A program made the position numbers and the translations under genes. DNA of 64,000 nt from Exiguobacterium sp. J17977 (GTDB lineage: Bacteria > Bacillota > Bacilli > Exiguobacteriales > Exiguobacteriaceae). The stretch is taken from assembly GCF_018616375.1 (NCBI RefSeq), contig NZ_JAEQBB010000002.1, positions 310,001 through 374,000 of the forward strand. The letters are read 5' to 3'. The notes below the pieces were generated by a model, which was not told where the DNA came from, searched no databases, and was given only the letters and a program-made list of their open reading frames with translations. Numbering within the stretch: the stretch's first letter is position 1; every line of letters starts with the position of its first letter. This document shows, piece by piece, positions 8,360 to 16,598 of this stretch.

Positions 8360-9346
8360 TTGAATAAACACGCTATCGTCGTCGGCGCCGGACCGTGCGG
8401 GCTGTCGGCTGCGATCGAATTGGAACGCATCGGCATCTCGTGCACGATTATCGAGCGCGGCAATATCGTCGATGCCATCTATCGGTATCCGACCCATCAG
8501 ACGTTCTTCTCGTCTGCCAATCTGCTTGAAATCGGGAATATCCCGTTCATCTGTAAAGATTTGAAGCCACGCCGGCAAGACGCACTCGTCTACTATCGGG
8601 AAGTCGTCAGCCGGACTGGGCTCGATGTCCATCCGTTCGAGACGGTCGAGGCGGTCGAGCGGACCGAGAACGGTTTCGTCGTGCGGTCCCGACACGACCG
8701 GGACGGTGCCAAAGAGCGCCAAGCCGACTATGTCATCTTGGCGACGGGCTATTACGGACGCCCTCGTCGGCTTGACGTGCCCGGTGAAGAGTTGCCGCAC
8801 GTCGCCCACTATTTCAAAGAGGCGCATCCGTTCTATCGGCAACGCGTCACGGTCATCGGTGGGAAGAACTCCGCCGTCGACGCGGCCATCGAGCTCGAGA
8901 AGGCCGGTGCCCACGTCACGGTACTTTATCGCGGGGACGGCTACAGTCCGTCCGTCAAACCGTGGGTATTGCCGACGTTCGACTCGCTCGTCCGTCATAA
9001 CAAGGTGCGGCTCGAGCTCGAAGCGGAAATCGTTCGCATCGAACCGCATCACGTCGTCTATCGTCAGCATGGTGAAGAACATCGGCTCGAGACCGACCAC
9101 GTCCTCGCCATGACCGGCTACTTGCCCGACCATGGGCTGTTCGCCGATGCCGGGGTCCAAGTCGATGAGGAGACCGGTGTGCCGGCGTTCGATGAAGCGA
9201 CGTACGAGACGAACGTCGACGGCTTGTTCATCGCCGGTGTCGTCGCGGCCGGAAACGATGCCAATAAGATCTTTATCGAGAACGGACGTTTCCATGGTCA
9301 AGCGATCGCCGAGACGCTTCGGGAGCGCAACGGTGTCACATCATAA
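8360..9346 (+). CDS. ypdA: Bacillithiol-disulfide reductase-type flavoprotein YpdA
   Basis: FAD/NADPH oxidoreductase of 328 residues, close in length to B. subtilis YpdA. The FAD-binding GxGPxG motif (VVGAGPCGLSAA) is at the N-terminus, the family-typical YPTHQTFFSS segment follows, a second Rossmann motif (VIGGKNSAVDAA) lies near residue 170, and the C-terminus has a GxxAxGD-like FIAGVVAAGND. YpdA/Bdr reduces oxidised bacillithiol. The start is a TTG with GAGGTGAT 6 bases upstream; an ATG 16 codons earlier lies inside the promoter -35 and is rejected. It faces gudB across a shared terminator. Confidence 0.92.
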   Translation: MNKHAIVVGAGPCGLSAAIELERIGISCTIIERGNIVDAIYRYPTHQTFFSSANLLEIGNIPFICKDLKPRRQDALVYYREVVSRTGLDVHPFETVEAVERTENGFVVRSRHDRDGAKERQADYVILATGYYGRPRRLDVPGEELPHVAHYFKEAHPFYRQRVTVIGGKNSAVDAAIELEKAGAHVTVLYRGDGYSPSVKPWVLPTFDSLVRHNKVRLELEAEIVRIEPHHVVYRQHGEEHRLETDHVLAMTGYLPDHGLFADAGVQVDEETGVPAFDEATYETNVDGLFIAGVVAAGNDANKIFIENGRFHGQAIAETLRERNGVTS

Positions 9347-9348
9347 AC

Positions 9349-9389
9349 AAAGAGAGGGAAGACCTGGTATCAGGCCTTCCCTCTCTTTT
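9349..9389. terminator. Bidirectional terminator between ypdA and gudB
   Basis: A long near-perfect inverted repeat whose 13-base outer arms (9349-9361 with 9375-9387) flank an inner CCTG/CAGG stem. It has A and T tracts on both sides, so it can stop transcription from both strands. The ypdA stop is at 9344-9346 and the gudB stop at 9391-9393, so one hairpin serves both. Confidence 0.93.
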
Positions 9390-9390
9390 C

Positions 9391-10659
9391 TTATACCCAA
9401 CCGCGGAAGCGCGACGCTTCTGCCATCTTACGCACACCGACCATATAGGCGGCGAGACGCATGTCGACCTTACGGGCCGACGAGGTATTGTATACCGTAT
9501 TGAACGAGTGGACGAGCACTTTCTCAAGCTTCTCTTCCACTTCCTCTTCCGTCCAATAGTACCCTTGATTGTTTTGAACCCATTCGAAGTATGAAACCGT
9601 TACCCCACCGCTCGAAGCGAGCACGTCCGGGACAAGCAGGATGCCACGTTCCGTCAAGATGCGGGTCGCTTCGTTCGTCGTCGGCCCGTTCGCGGCCTCG
9701 ACGACGATGGACGCTTTGATGTTGTCGGCGTTGTCCTCGGTGATTTGGTTCTCGATTGCGGCCGGGACCAAAATGTCGCAGTCGAGTTCGAGCATCTCTT
9801 TGTTCGAGATCGTGTTCTTGAATAAGGTCGAGATCGTCCCGAACGAGTCACGACGGTCGAGCAGATACGGGATGTCGAGACCGTTCTCGTCATGGATGGC
9901 TCCGTACGCATCGCTGACAGCGATGACTTTCGCTCCGGCGTCATGCATGAACTTCGACAGGAAGCTACCGGCGTTGCCGAACCCTTGGACGACGACGCGG
10001 GCGCCTTTTAACTCGATGCCGCGACGGAGCGCCGCTTCGCGAATCATGATGGCGACACCTTTTGCCGTCGCCGTCTCGCGACCGTGCGAGCCACCGAGCA
10101 CGAGCGGTTTCCCGGTGATGAAACCTGGTGAGTTGAATTCATCGATTCGGCTATACTCGTCCATCATCCATGCCATGATTTGCGAGTTCGTGAACACGTC
10201 CGGTGCCGGGATGTCTTTCGTCGGCCCGACGATTTGACTGATAGCCCGAACGTAACCACGGCTCAACCGCTCAATTTCACGGAAACTCATCTCACGCGGA
10301 TCACAAACGATTCCACCTTTACCGCCGCCATATGGCAGGTCGACGATGCCGGCTTTCAAGCTCATCCAGACCGACAACGCCTTCACTTCGACCTCGGTCA
10401 CGCTCGGGTGGAATCGGATTCCACCTTTTGTCGGTCCGACCGCATCGTTATGTTGCGCACGATATCCCGTGAAAATCTTTGTCGATCCATCATCCATCCG
10501 AACCGGGATGCGGACGGTCAACATCCGAAGCGGCTCTTTCAAGAGCTCGTACATCTCTTCTGGATACCCGAGTTTATCGAGCGCCTCGTGTATCACTTCT
10601 TGTGTCGATTCAAGGATGTTTTTTCGTTTTTGATGACCTTTTTCTTGATCCGTAATCAT
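9391..10659 (-). CDS. gudB: NAD-dependent glutamate dehydrogenase (GudB/RocG type)
   Basis: Catabolic enzyme of 422 residues oxidising glutamate to 2-oxoglutarate and ammonia. The catalytic Lys lies in the signature LPYGGGKGGI (near residue 105), and an NAD-binding GFGNAG motif is near residue 215. The three-residue in-frame duplication that inactivates GudB in laboratory B. subtilis is not present in the corresponding EVEVKALS region, so the enzyme should be active. GGGGAGG precedes the ATG. A perfect cre site upstream suggests catabolite control by CcpA, as is known for rocG. It is adjacent to ypdA, as in B. subtilis. Confidence 0.95.
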   Translation of the reverse strand: MITDQEKGHQKRKNILESTQEVIHEALDKLGYPEEMYELLKEPLRMLTVRIPVRMDDGSTKIFTGYRAQHNDAVGPTKGGIRFHPSVTEVEVKALSVWMSLKAGIVDLPYGGGKGGIVCDPREMSFREIERLSRGYVRAISQIVGPTKDIPAPDVFTNSQIMAWMMDEYSRIDEFNSPGFITGKPLVLGGSHGRETATAKGVAIMIREAALRRGIELKGARVVVQGFGNAGSFLSKFMHDAGAKVIAVSDAYGAIHDENGLDIPYLLDRRDSFGTISTLFKNTISNKEMLELDCDILVPAAIENQITEDNADNIKASIVVEAANGPTTNEATRILTERGILLVPDVLASSGGVTVSYFEWVQNNQGYYWTEEEVEEKLEKVLVHSFNTVYNTSSARKVDMRLAAYMVGVRKMAEASRFRGWV

Positions 10660-10720
10660 GAAGGTTTCCTCCCCTAAATTGTCGATTCTCCCCCAAGAAT
10701 CAACCTCGTATTCGTTTAAA

Positions 10721-10749
10721 AGTATATCTGATACGCGCCCAATTTGAAA
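10721..10749 (-). promoter_or_regulatory. Possible gudB promoter
   Basis: A good minus-strand -10 TATACT (10721-10726) has a weak -35 (TTTCAA, 10744-10749) 17 bases upstream. The start site would be near 10714. The weak -35 fits an activated or regulated promoter. Confidence 0.45.
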
Positions 10750-10766
10750 GGCTTTTACAAAAATAA

Positions 10767-10780
10767 TGAAAGCGTTTTCT
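10767..10780. promoter_or_regulatory. Catabolite-responsive element (cre) upstream of gudB
   Basis: TGAAAGCGTTTTCT matches the Bacillus cre consensus TGWAAGCGYTWWCW at all 14 positions. It lies about 50-65 bases upstream of the inferred gudB transcription start. A position upstream of the promoter is more typical of CcpA activation than of roadblock repression. Confidence 0.8.
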
Positions 10781-10783
10781 AAA

Positions 10784-10812
10784 ACGAAAAAAGAAGGGAG
10801 TGCCCCTTCTTA
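10784..10812 (-). terminator. Intrinsic terminator of ddl
   Basis: An 8-bp stem (10791-10798 with 10804-10811) with a short loop is followed on the minus strand by TTTTTT-type residues. The ddl stop codon is part of the stem. Confidence 0.8.
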
Positions 10813-11727
10813 CTTTTCAAGTGCGAGTGCGATGAATCGCTCTAACAGTTCACCGTACGAGATACCGACGGCGCGAGCGCTGTCCGGGAACAGGCTGAGC
10901 GGTGTCATGCCAGGCAGTGTGTTCGTCTCTAAAATATAGGCGAGCCCGTCTTCTGAGACGAGGAAGTCTGAACGGGAATATCCGCTGCAGCCGAGGGCAC
11001 GGTGCGCTTGAATCGCAGCCGCCTGAACTTCTTCGGTCAACGAAGCCGGCAACTCGGCCGGACAGACGTGAATCGATCCACCTTCTGAATACTTCGACTC
11101 ATAGTCATAAAACTCGTTTTTCGGGATAATCTCGATAACCGGGAGCGCGGCTTCGGCGCCATGGTTTCCGAGTACAGGTACCGTCAATTCACGACCTTTA
11201 ATATATTGTTCGACCAAGACGGCCGTATCGCAGGCGAACGCTTTGTCGATTCCTTCACGGAGCATCGTTTCGTCCATCGCGATCGTCAATCCGTTCGAAG
11301 ACCCTTCTTGGGCCGGTTTGACGACACATGGGAATTCACCGCCCCACTCGACGATTTTCGCGTCGATATCGTCCCCTGTCTCGATGAGGACGTCACGGGC
11401 GATTCGGATGCCGGCAGCGGCGAAGATGATTTTCGCACGGGCTTTGTCCATCGCGAGCGCGGACGCCAACACACCAGACCCCGTGTACGGCAAGCCCGCC
11501 ATCTCCAAGAGCGACTGCACGCGTCCGTCTTCACCGTACTTGCCATGCAAGGCGCTGACGACGACGTCGGCTTGAAGCGTCAACAGCTCATTGGCCCGGT
11601 CCGGGTGAAAATCAATCGCCACGACGTCGTGACCCCGTTCTTCGAGCGCTTCAATCATTCCTTTACCACTCGTGAGCGACACTTCCCGCTCACCTGATAC
11701 ACCACCATATAATACCGCGACTTTCAT
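10810..11727 (-). CDS. ddl: D-alanine--D-alanine ligase
   Basis: ATP-grasp ligase of 305 residues that makes the D-Ala-D-Ala dipeptide of the peptidoglycan stem. It begins with the conserved AVLYGGVSGEREVSL, has the ATP-grasp segment PCVVKPAQEGSSNG near residue 140, and ends with the Mg/ADP-binding YILETNTLPGMT signature near residue 265. I start at the ATG at 11727, 7 bases after AAGGAGAG; a TTG immediately before it is also possible. The neighbours are a MecA-type adaptor upstream and gudB downstream. Confidence 0.95.
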   Translation of the reverse strand: MKVAVLYGGVSGEREVSLTSGKGMIEALEERGHDVVAIDFHPDRANELLTLQADVVVSALHGKYGEDGRVQSLLEMAGLPYTGSGVLASALAMDKARAKIIFAAAGIRIARDVLIETGDDIDAKIVEWGGEFPCVVKPAQEGSSNGLTIAMDETMLREGIDKAFACDTAVLVEQYIKGRELTVPVLGNHGAEAALPVIEIIPKNEFYDYESKYSEGGSIHVCPAELPASLTEEVQAAAIQAHRALGCSGYSRSDFLVSEDGLAYILETNTLPGMTPLSLFPDSARAVGISYGELLERFIALALEK

Positions 11728-11810
11728 CAAATCTCTCCTTCAGCTAGCTACTCCAAAATTCAAGTTTTATCATACCATGTGTCGGCGGAAAACAATAGAA
11801 ACAGAACAGT

Positions 11811-11845
11811 AAAAAAGCCGTACTTACGCGAACGTATCGTACAGC
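11811..11845 (-). terminator. Probable intrinsic terminator of the MecA-family gene
   Basis: On the minus strand an imperfect stem (11817-11829 with 11833-11845), with a UUCG-type loop, is followed by a run of T. The stem includes the last codons of the gene. Confidence 0.6.
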
Positions 11846-12405
11846 TGTTTCACGGCCTGTTCAGTTTGAATCGTCTTGCCGTACTCCATCATGACGTACG
11901 GACTGACGGTCGTCGTTCGACCGTACTCCGACAAGATGGCGGCCAGTCGTTCTTCCACGTCTGGTTTGAGCACCTCGACAAAGTGCAGATAATATCGTCC
12001 CTCGTAATGATAGAACGCTCCGCCCTGCTCGGTGTCTCGCATATGTGGGAACAAGCGAATCGAGGCGTTGATGACGTCCTCGATATCGTCAAATTGATAA
12101 ATCAAATGATGAATCACGTCGATGGTGAGCCGAATCTCGACTTGCTCTTGATCCGACTCTGCTACGGGCGCATCGACTTTCTGGACGTCGATGACGAGCC
12201 CGTCACGGGGAAACATCGTCACGTTCAAGTCGACGGTCCCTTGCGGCATGAAGCCAAATTCCGCTTCCGCCGTCTCAAGCAATTCCCGCCACAGGTCTTG
12301 ACCGCTCTCCCCCACGATGGTATCGATGGCGATGCCTCGAGTGGATAGGTCGCTCGCGGTCAAATATACCCTTAAATGTTCTTTTGTTTGCTTTTCAAAT
12401 CTCAA
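11824..12405 (-). CDS. ypbH: MecA-family adaptor protein (YpbH/MecB type)
   Basis: Protein of 193 residues in the negative regulator of genetic competence (MecA) family. Known members are adaptors that bring substrates to the ClpCP protease. An N-terminal substrate-binding region begins RFEKQTKEHLRVYLTASDL, an acidic linker follows, and a C-terminal ClpC-binding domain includes YHYEGRYYLHF and ends with a conserved EYG segment. The start is a TTG 8 bases after GGAGG. The position next to gudB and ddl matches B. subtilis ypbH rather than mecA. Which Clp substrates it delivers cannot be read from the sequence. Confidence 0.82.
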   Translation of the reverse strand: MRFEKQTKEHLRVYLTASDLSTRGIAIDTIVGESGQDLWRELLETAEAEFGFMPQGTVDLNVTMFPRDGLVIDVQKVDAPVAESDQEQVEIRLTIDVIHHLIYQFDDIEDVINASIRLFPHMRDTEQGGAFYHYEGRYYLHFVEVLKPDVEERLAAILSEYGRTTTVSPYVMMEYGKTIQTEQAVKQLYDTFA

Positions 12406-12466
12406 ACGAAAACCTCCAAAGAATAATCAATCCTACTTTATAAGCTACTCCCGTTTGTTCGAGCTG

Positions 12467-13324
12467 TCAAATCGTTGACAACCACTCGGTCCACGCCTCG
12501 GGCGTGTCCCCGAGGAAGGCCGATCCGAATTCGGACGCTTGAAGGCTGACCGCGTAACCACCGGCCCCGATGACGAGGTTCGGGTGGTCGGCTTGGATGA
12601 ACTGCATCGCGTCTTTCAGGCCATCGAGATGTTCTGTCAACGTACATGAGAAAATCAGACACTTGGCATCGATATCGTGCAACGCCTCGTTCAAATCCTC
12701 TTTCGGGAATCCCGCACCGAGGAAAATCACGTCATAACCGTATTGGCGTAAGTAAAGCGTCACGAACAAGAGCCCGATTTCATGCATCTCGCCCGGGGCA
12801 CAGACGCAAATGATGCGCGGCAAAAAGGGATTCATCGGCATTTGGAGCGAGAGCGTCGATAGACGGGCACGCAAAAAGGCCGTCGCAAAATGTTCATGCG
12901 CAATCGTGATCGTCCCATTCTCCCAACGTGTCCCGATTTCCATCAATAACGGACCGATGATATCTTTCGTAACCTTTTCAAAACTGAACGTATTAAAGGC
13001 ACGATTAATCAAATCGTGCGCCTTACGTTCATCAAATGAAAGTAACGCCTCGAGCAACCCGTCCATGAGCTCCTCGTCATAAAGGCGGGCAGGCTTCGGC
13101 TTCGGGGCTTCATGTAGCTGTTGAATTGCTTGGGATACGGTCAATCCTTCCCGTTGTTTTTCAACGACCCATTTTATCTTCTCGACGTCTTGGTCGGAAT
13201 ACAATCGATGACCCGAATCTGTCCGGCTCGGAACGATGAATTGATAGCGTCGTTCCCACGCCCGGATCGTGGTCGGGTTGACTCCGGTGAGTGACGCGAC
13301 CGTCTTGATGGAGTACTTCGGCAC
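12467..13324 (-). CDS. litR: MerR-family B12-binding regulator, LitR/CarH photoreceptor type
   Basis: Regulator of 285 residues. An N-terminal MerR winged helix (1-70, with NPTTIRAWERRY) is followed by a four-helix cobalamin-capping domain and a C-terminal B12-binding Rossmann domain. The diagnostic W-x9-EH motif is present (Trp134, Glu144, His145), as is the lower axial ligand signature GEMHEIG (His181). In CarH and LitR proteins adenosylcobalamin makes a dark tetramer that represses DNA, and light breaks the Co-C bond and releases it. The residue after the motif Trp is Glu135, where T. thermophilus CarH has the His that becomes the second cobalt ligand. The GTG start has AAAGGAGGGG 6 bases upstream. 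Confidence 0.9.
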   Translation of the reverse strand: MPKYSIKTVASLTGVNPTTIRAWERRYQFIVPSRTDSGHRLYSDQDVEKIKWVVEKQREGLTVSQAIQQLHEAPKPKPARLYDEELMDGLLEALLSFDERKAHDLINRAFNTFSFEKVTKDIIGPLLMEIGTRWENGTITIAHEHFATAFLRARLSTLSLQMPMNPFLPRIICVCAPGEMHEIGLLFVTLYLRQYGYDVIFLGAGFPKEDLNEALHDIDAKCLIFSCTLTEHLDGLKDAMQFIQADHPNLVIGAGGYAVSLQASEFGSAFLGDTPEAWTEWLSTI

Positions 13325-13359
13325 AGCAGCCCCTCCTTTCCTACTAGTTCTTCTCTTTC

Positions 13360-13365
13360 AGTATA
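13360..13365 (-). promoter_or_regulatory. Candidate -10 element of litR
   Basis: TATACT on the minus strand lies about 35 bases upstream of the litR GTG. No good -35 is found 16-18 bases further up (AGGTAA at 13383-13388 is the nearest), and the direct repeats start just beyond. This would suit a repressible promoter. Confidence 0.45.
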
Positions 13366-13394
13366 GACCCATCTGTACGGCTTTACCTGTTTTA

Positions 13395-13440
13395 TTGTGC
13401 AAATCTTGTGAGAAATTGGTGAGATTGTGCATATTCACAA
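13395..13440. promoter_or_regulatory. Candidate LitR operator: three 11-bp direct repeats plus a dyad
   Basis: GTG triplets recur at 13397, 13408 and 13419 with an exact 11-base period. They sit inside TTGTGCAAATC, TTGTGAGAAAT and TGGTGAGATTG. A dyad follows (TTGTG at 13425-13429, CACAA at 13436-13440). The array begins just upstream of the inferred litR promoter. CarH-type tetramers are known to bind tandem 11-bp repeats, so this is a likely autoregulatory operator. Confidence 0.6.
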
Positions 13441-13456
13441 CCTCGGGCACGAAATC

Positions 13457-13486
13457 ATAAAAAAAATACGACGTTCTCGTCGTATT
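13457..13486 (-). terminator. Intrinsic terminator after the YpbE-like gene
   Basis: A perfect 9-bp stem (13465-13473 with 13478-13486, tetraloop) is followed on the minus strand by a run of T, 2 bases after the stop codon. It insulates litR from recS read-through. Confidence 0.88.
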
Positions 13487-13488
13487 GT

Positions 13489-13692
13489 TTAGAAAAAGAT
13501 GTCATGACGACCTATATATAAAAATACAAGAATAATGGCAAACATCGTCAGTGTAAGCATCATGGCGAGCGGCCGCTTCAGCCAGTTGTCGTTCAATTTC
13601 TCTTTTCGCTCATGCTCTTGCCGTTCAGCGCGAGATGGCAACGTGTCCACCACTTGTTCACGAAGTGAGTCCGCTTGATTCCGATGTCGCAA
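13489..13692 (-). CDS. Small single-pass membrane protein, possible truncated YpbE
   Basis: Protein of 67 residues. A charged N-terminal half contains a TLPSRAERQEHERK segment, one transmembrane helix follows (about residues 43-60), and the tail is very short. It sits between recS and litR, where B. subtilis has ypbD and ypbE. The charged region before the helix recalls the N-terminus of YpbE, a membrane-anchored LysM protein, but no extracellular LysM domain follows and a strong terminator comes right after the stop. GGAGGGC-like bases precede the start. The function is unknown and the YpbE link is only a suggestion. Confidence 0.6.
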   Translation of the reverse strand: MRHRNQADSLREQVVDTLPSRAERQEHERKEKLNDNWLKRPLAMMLTLTMFAIILVFLYIGRHDIFF

Positions 13693-13733
13693 CGTGTGCC
13701 CTCCTTTACCTTTTTTATCATTTTACTATGATA

Positions 13734-15161
13734 TCAATCAAAGGAAAAGATACGAGCCAACCGATGTTTCCAATCTGTCACATTTTTAGACACAAGTTGC
13801 TCCGACGGCGGGAACACGATTTCGCCGCAGATGTCGCAACAATCGCTTTGCTTGACCGGTTGCTCCGAGAAATAATGTAACAAGTAATCACGCCGACACG
13901 TTTTGATGAGGGCATAGTCCATCATCTGCCCGAGTTGACGATACCGGGCCCGCTTTCTATCTTTTACCCAATCCACCGCCTCGGCAAGCGTCCGCTCGGC
14001 AAGCATCTGATTCAACAGTCCCCAAACCGGGTCTTCCTCGTTCAAGCGCAATAAGCGTGGCAACTGGGCCAGGCTCGTGCCATTGTCTCGTTCAAAATAA
14101 GCGAGACGGATATCTTTGTCTTTCGGATATTGCTGGTCAATCAAAAACTGTTGAATCCGCTCATCCCCTTCGGCGTATAGCAAGACCGCGAAAGCCGGCT
14201 CACCGTCACGCCCAGCCCGACCGATCTCTTGCATGTACGCCTCGAGCGTGGCCGGGATTTGATAATGGATGACGGAACGGACGTTATCTTTATTGACACC
14301 CATCCCGAACGCACTCGTACACACCATGATGGCGACTTCGTCACGTAAAAATTGTGACTGCACAAGGCGCCGGTCCTCGGTCGACATGCCACCGTGATAA
14401 AACAAGGCGTCATCGAGATGCAAGGCGAGCGCTTCGGCCTCACGCCGTGTCGCCGTATAGATGACGGCCGGTTTCGGCACGTCGTGGACGAGTTCACTCA
14501 GACGACGCATCTTATCTTCTGACCCGAGACGTTCCACGATGAGGCGAATCTCGGGACGGTTCGCCGAGTGGACGAACTGCGCCGGCGAGAAGAGCGCCAG
14601 TTTCTCGACAATATCTCGTTTCACCGTCTCAGGCGCGGTCGCCGTGACGGCCATACACTGCGGACTGCCGAGCTGTTTGCGCAGTTCACCTAGGCGCGCA
14701 TACTCCGGCCGGAACTCATGGCCCCACTGCGAGATGCAGTGCGCCTCGTCGACGACGAGCATTTGAATTTTCGTCCGCGCCAGCGCCCGAGTCACATGGG
14801 GCACAGCGAGTTGCTCCGGCGATAAATACAAGAAGCGGTACCGTTTCAAATGATTTAAAATCTCTTGCTTCTCTTCGAGCGTCTCCATCGACGTCAATCG
14901 CGCCACCCCGCGTTCGCCGCGTTCGCGGATGTGGAGCATCTGATCCTCAATCAGTGACAAGAGCGGCGAGACGATAATCGTCAACCCGTCGTTTTTGATA
15001 TAGGACGGGAGTTGGAACGTCAATGACTTCCCGGCACCAGTCGGCATGATGGCAAGCACGTCCTGCCCATCGGCGACCGCTTCGATCACCTCGCGCTGTC
15101 CCGGACGGAAACTGTCATAACCGAAAACTCGCTTCAACGTCTTCTCAAACAAATGTCTCAC
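13734..15161 (-). CDS. recS: RecQ-family ATP-dependent DNA helicase (RecS type)
   Basis: Helicase of 475 residues working on DNA repair and recombination intermediates. Superfamily 2 motifs appear in order: Walker A PTGAGKS near residue 40, DEAH near 135, a TATAPE motif III region near 170, and the QEIGRAGRDG motif VI near 305. A zinc-binding-type Cys cluster (TCRRDYLL, SDCCDIC) lies near 420-445, but there is no HRDC domain, as in the shorter RecS proteins. It overlaps the end of ypbB by 17 bases, so the two are translationally coupled. Confidence 0.93.
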   Translation of the reverse strand: MRHLFEKTLKRVFGYDSFRPGQREVIEAVADGQDVLAIMPTGAGKSLTFQLPSYIKNDGLTIIVSPLLSLIEDQMLHIRERGERGVARLTSMETLEEKQEILNHLKRYRFLYLSPEQLAVPHVTRALARTKIQMLVVDEAHCISQWGHEFRPEYARLGELRKQLGSPQCMAVTATAPETVKRDIVEKLALFSPAQFVHSANRPEIRLIVERLGSEDKMRRLSELVHDVPKPAVIYTATRREAEALALHLDDALFYHGGMSTEDRRLVQSQFLRDEVAIMVCTSAFGMGVNKDNVRSVIHYQIPATLEAYMQEIGRAGRDGEPAFAVLLYAEGDERIQQFLIDQQYPKDKDIRLAYFERDNGTSLAQLPRLLRLNEEDPVWGLLNQMLAERTLAEAVDWVKDRKRARYRQLGQMMDYALIKTCRRDYLLHYFSEQPVKQSDCCDICGEIVFPPSEQLVSKNVTDWKHRLARIFSFD

Positions 15162-16167
15162 CTCGTTTCAATCGTGCGAACACCAATCGGATTTGATAGT
15201 AACTGATTCCGTCGATTTGTTCAAAAATCGGCTTGAGCGCCCAACTCGATTCGTCACGTAGCTGCTCGACTTGCTTGATTTGCTCGAGCGGTACGAATTG
15301 ATCGAGCGGAAATTCGTCCAAATACATCGCCATCTCGACGACGTGGTCCTCAATCGTACTGGTGCGTAATCGCCGCTGCGATTGCACTTGCTGGAACGAC
15401 CGGCCGGCCAAGAACTGTTCATACGACCCCCGCGCCGATAAAGTCATCCGTTCACTCGATAAGCCGTGGGCGAATCCTAACAGTTTTGCATCTCGCGGCA
15501 GTTTCCATAGGAGCGCATTCCATCCGGCCAAAAAGTAAAGCCGGGCTGTCCGTGCATCAACGTCGAGGAGGGCCGCGATTTGCTCATACGTATATCCGGT
15601 CTCGAACGCCCCTGTGAACCGGTAGACGACAGCGGTCGCATAAGGATCGCCGATGTCTTCAAGCGCCGTCTCGAGCTCGTGGTGGAAGCTTTGAATCAAC
15701 GGTCGCCATTCACGTTCGGTCCGCACGATTTGTTTGACCCAACGTTCGGCTAAACGGTCGGCCTGGACCGGATAAAACGTGCGCTCATGCTCGAGCGACA
15801 TGAACGTCTGCACGAACAGACTGAGCCGTTTCCATGTCATCGTCGTATAGTCTCGATACTCACCGCCGAGACGGTCGAACAAGTCACTGACGGCCTCGGG
15901 CGAAGCGAGCATGGCCCCGGCTTCGGTCAAGGTAAAACTCGAGCGGTTGAGCCAACCACGCTTTTCGAACGAAGCGAGCAATTTCTCATAGTCGTACTTC
16001 GTGTAGGGGAACAAGCCAAAAATCGGTTCTAAATCATAAAAAAAGGCATCTTGCAGCGTCGTCGCCGATCGTTTTCCGTTCAATACGTGAAACAAACTAC
16101 GCTCGCTGCGTTCACCTTTCAAGCGCTGGATGGATAGCAACAACACCCCGTCCGCCAAATGAACCAT
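15145..16167 (-). CDS. ypbB: YpbB-like protein with C-terminal helix-turn-helix
   Basis: Protein of 340 residues in the family of B. subtilis YpbB, which is always linked to recS. It is mostly helical and has no signal peptide or membrane segment. The C-terminal 90 residues (with LRTSTIEDHVVEMAMYL and SYYQIRLVFARLKRGE) look like the helicase-associated HTH found next to RecQ helicases. AAGGAGGTGG precedes the ATG. The overlap with recS suggests the products act together; the precise function is unknown. Confidence 0.85.
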   Translation of the reverse strand: MVHLADGVLLLSIQRLKGERSERSLFHVLNGKRSATTLQDAFFYDLEPIFGLFPYTKYDYEKLLASFEKRGWLNRSSFTLTEAGAMLASPEAVSDLFDRLGGEYRDYTTMTWKRLSLFVQTFMSLEHERTFYPVQADRLAERWVKQIVRTEREWRPLIQSFHHELETALEDIGDPYATAVVYRFTGAFETGYTYEQIAALLDVDARTARLYFLAGWNALLWKLPRDAKLLGFAHGLSSERMTLSARGSYEQFLAGRSFQQVQSQRRLRTSTIEDHVVEMAMYLDEFPLDQFVPLEQIKQVEQLRDESSWALKPIFEQIDGISYYQIRLVFARLKRGETFV

Positions 16168-16219
16168 CGTTCCACCTCCTTGTTAAAATTATGCTTCCAA
16201 AACGTTATTCGTTTCCTCA

Positions 16220-16248
16220 TTGAAATATTTGGGTATGTAGACTACAAT
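16220..16248 (+). promoter_or_regulatory. Sigma-A promoter of fer
   Basis: TTGAAA (16220-16225) and TACAAT (16243-16248) are separated by exactly 17 bases, about 60 bases upstream of the fer start. It reads away from ypbB on the opposite strand. Confidence 0.8.
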
Positions 16249-16264
16249 TACTCATAGTCAGTAG

Positions 16265-16558
<294 letters not shown>

Positions 16559-16561
16559 GCG

Positions 16562-16598
16562 AGACATGTGTGCCACTTCGGCACGCATGTCTTTTTTT
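16562..16598 (+). terminator. Intrinsic terminator of fer
   Basis: A long stem with arms 16562-16574 and 16580-16592 (one internal mismatch, 5-base loop) is followed by seven T. It ends against the stop codon of the convergent nuclease gene. Confidence 0.92.

Noticed and set aside
8357-9301. 314-codon open frame opposite ypdA
   Set aside because: It is fully antisense to a clear flavoprotein gene, and its composition mirrors that gene.
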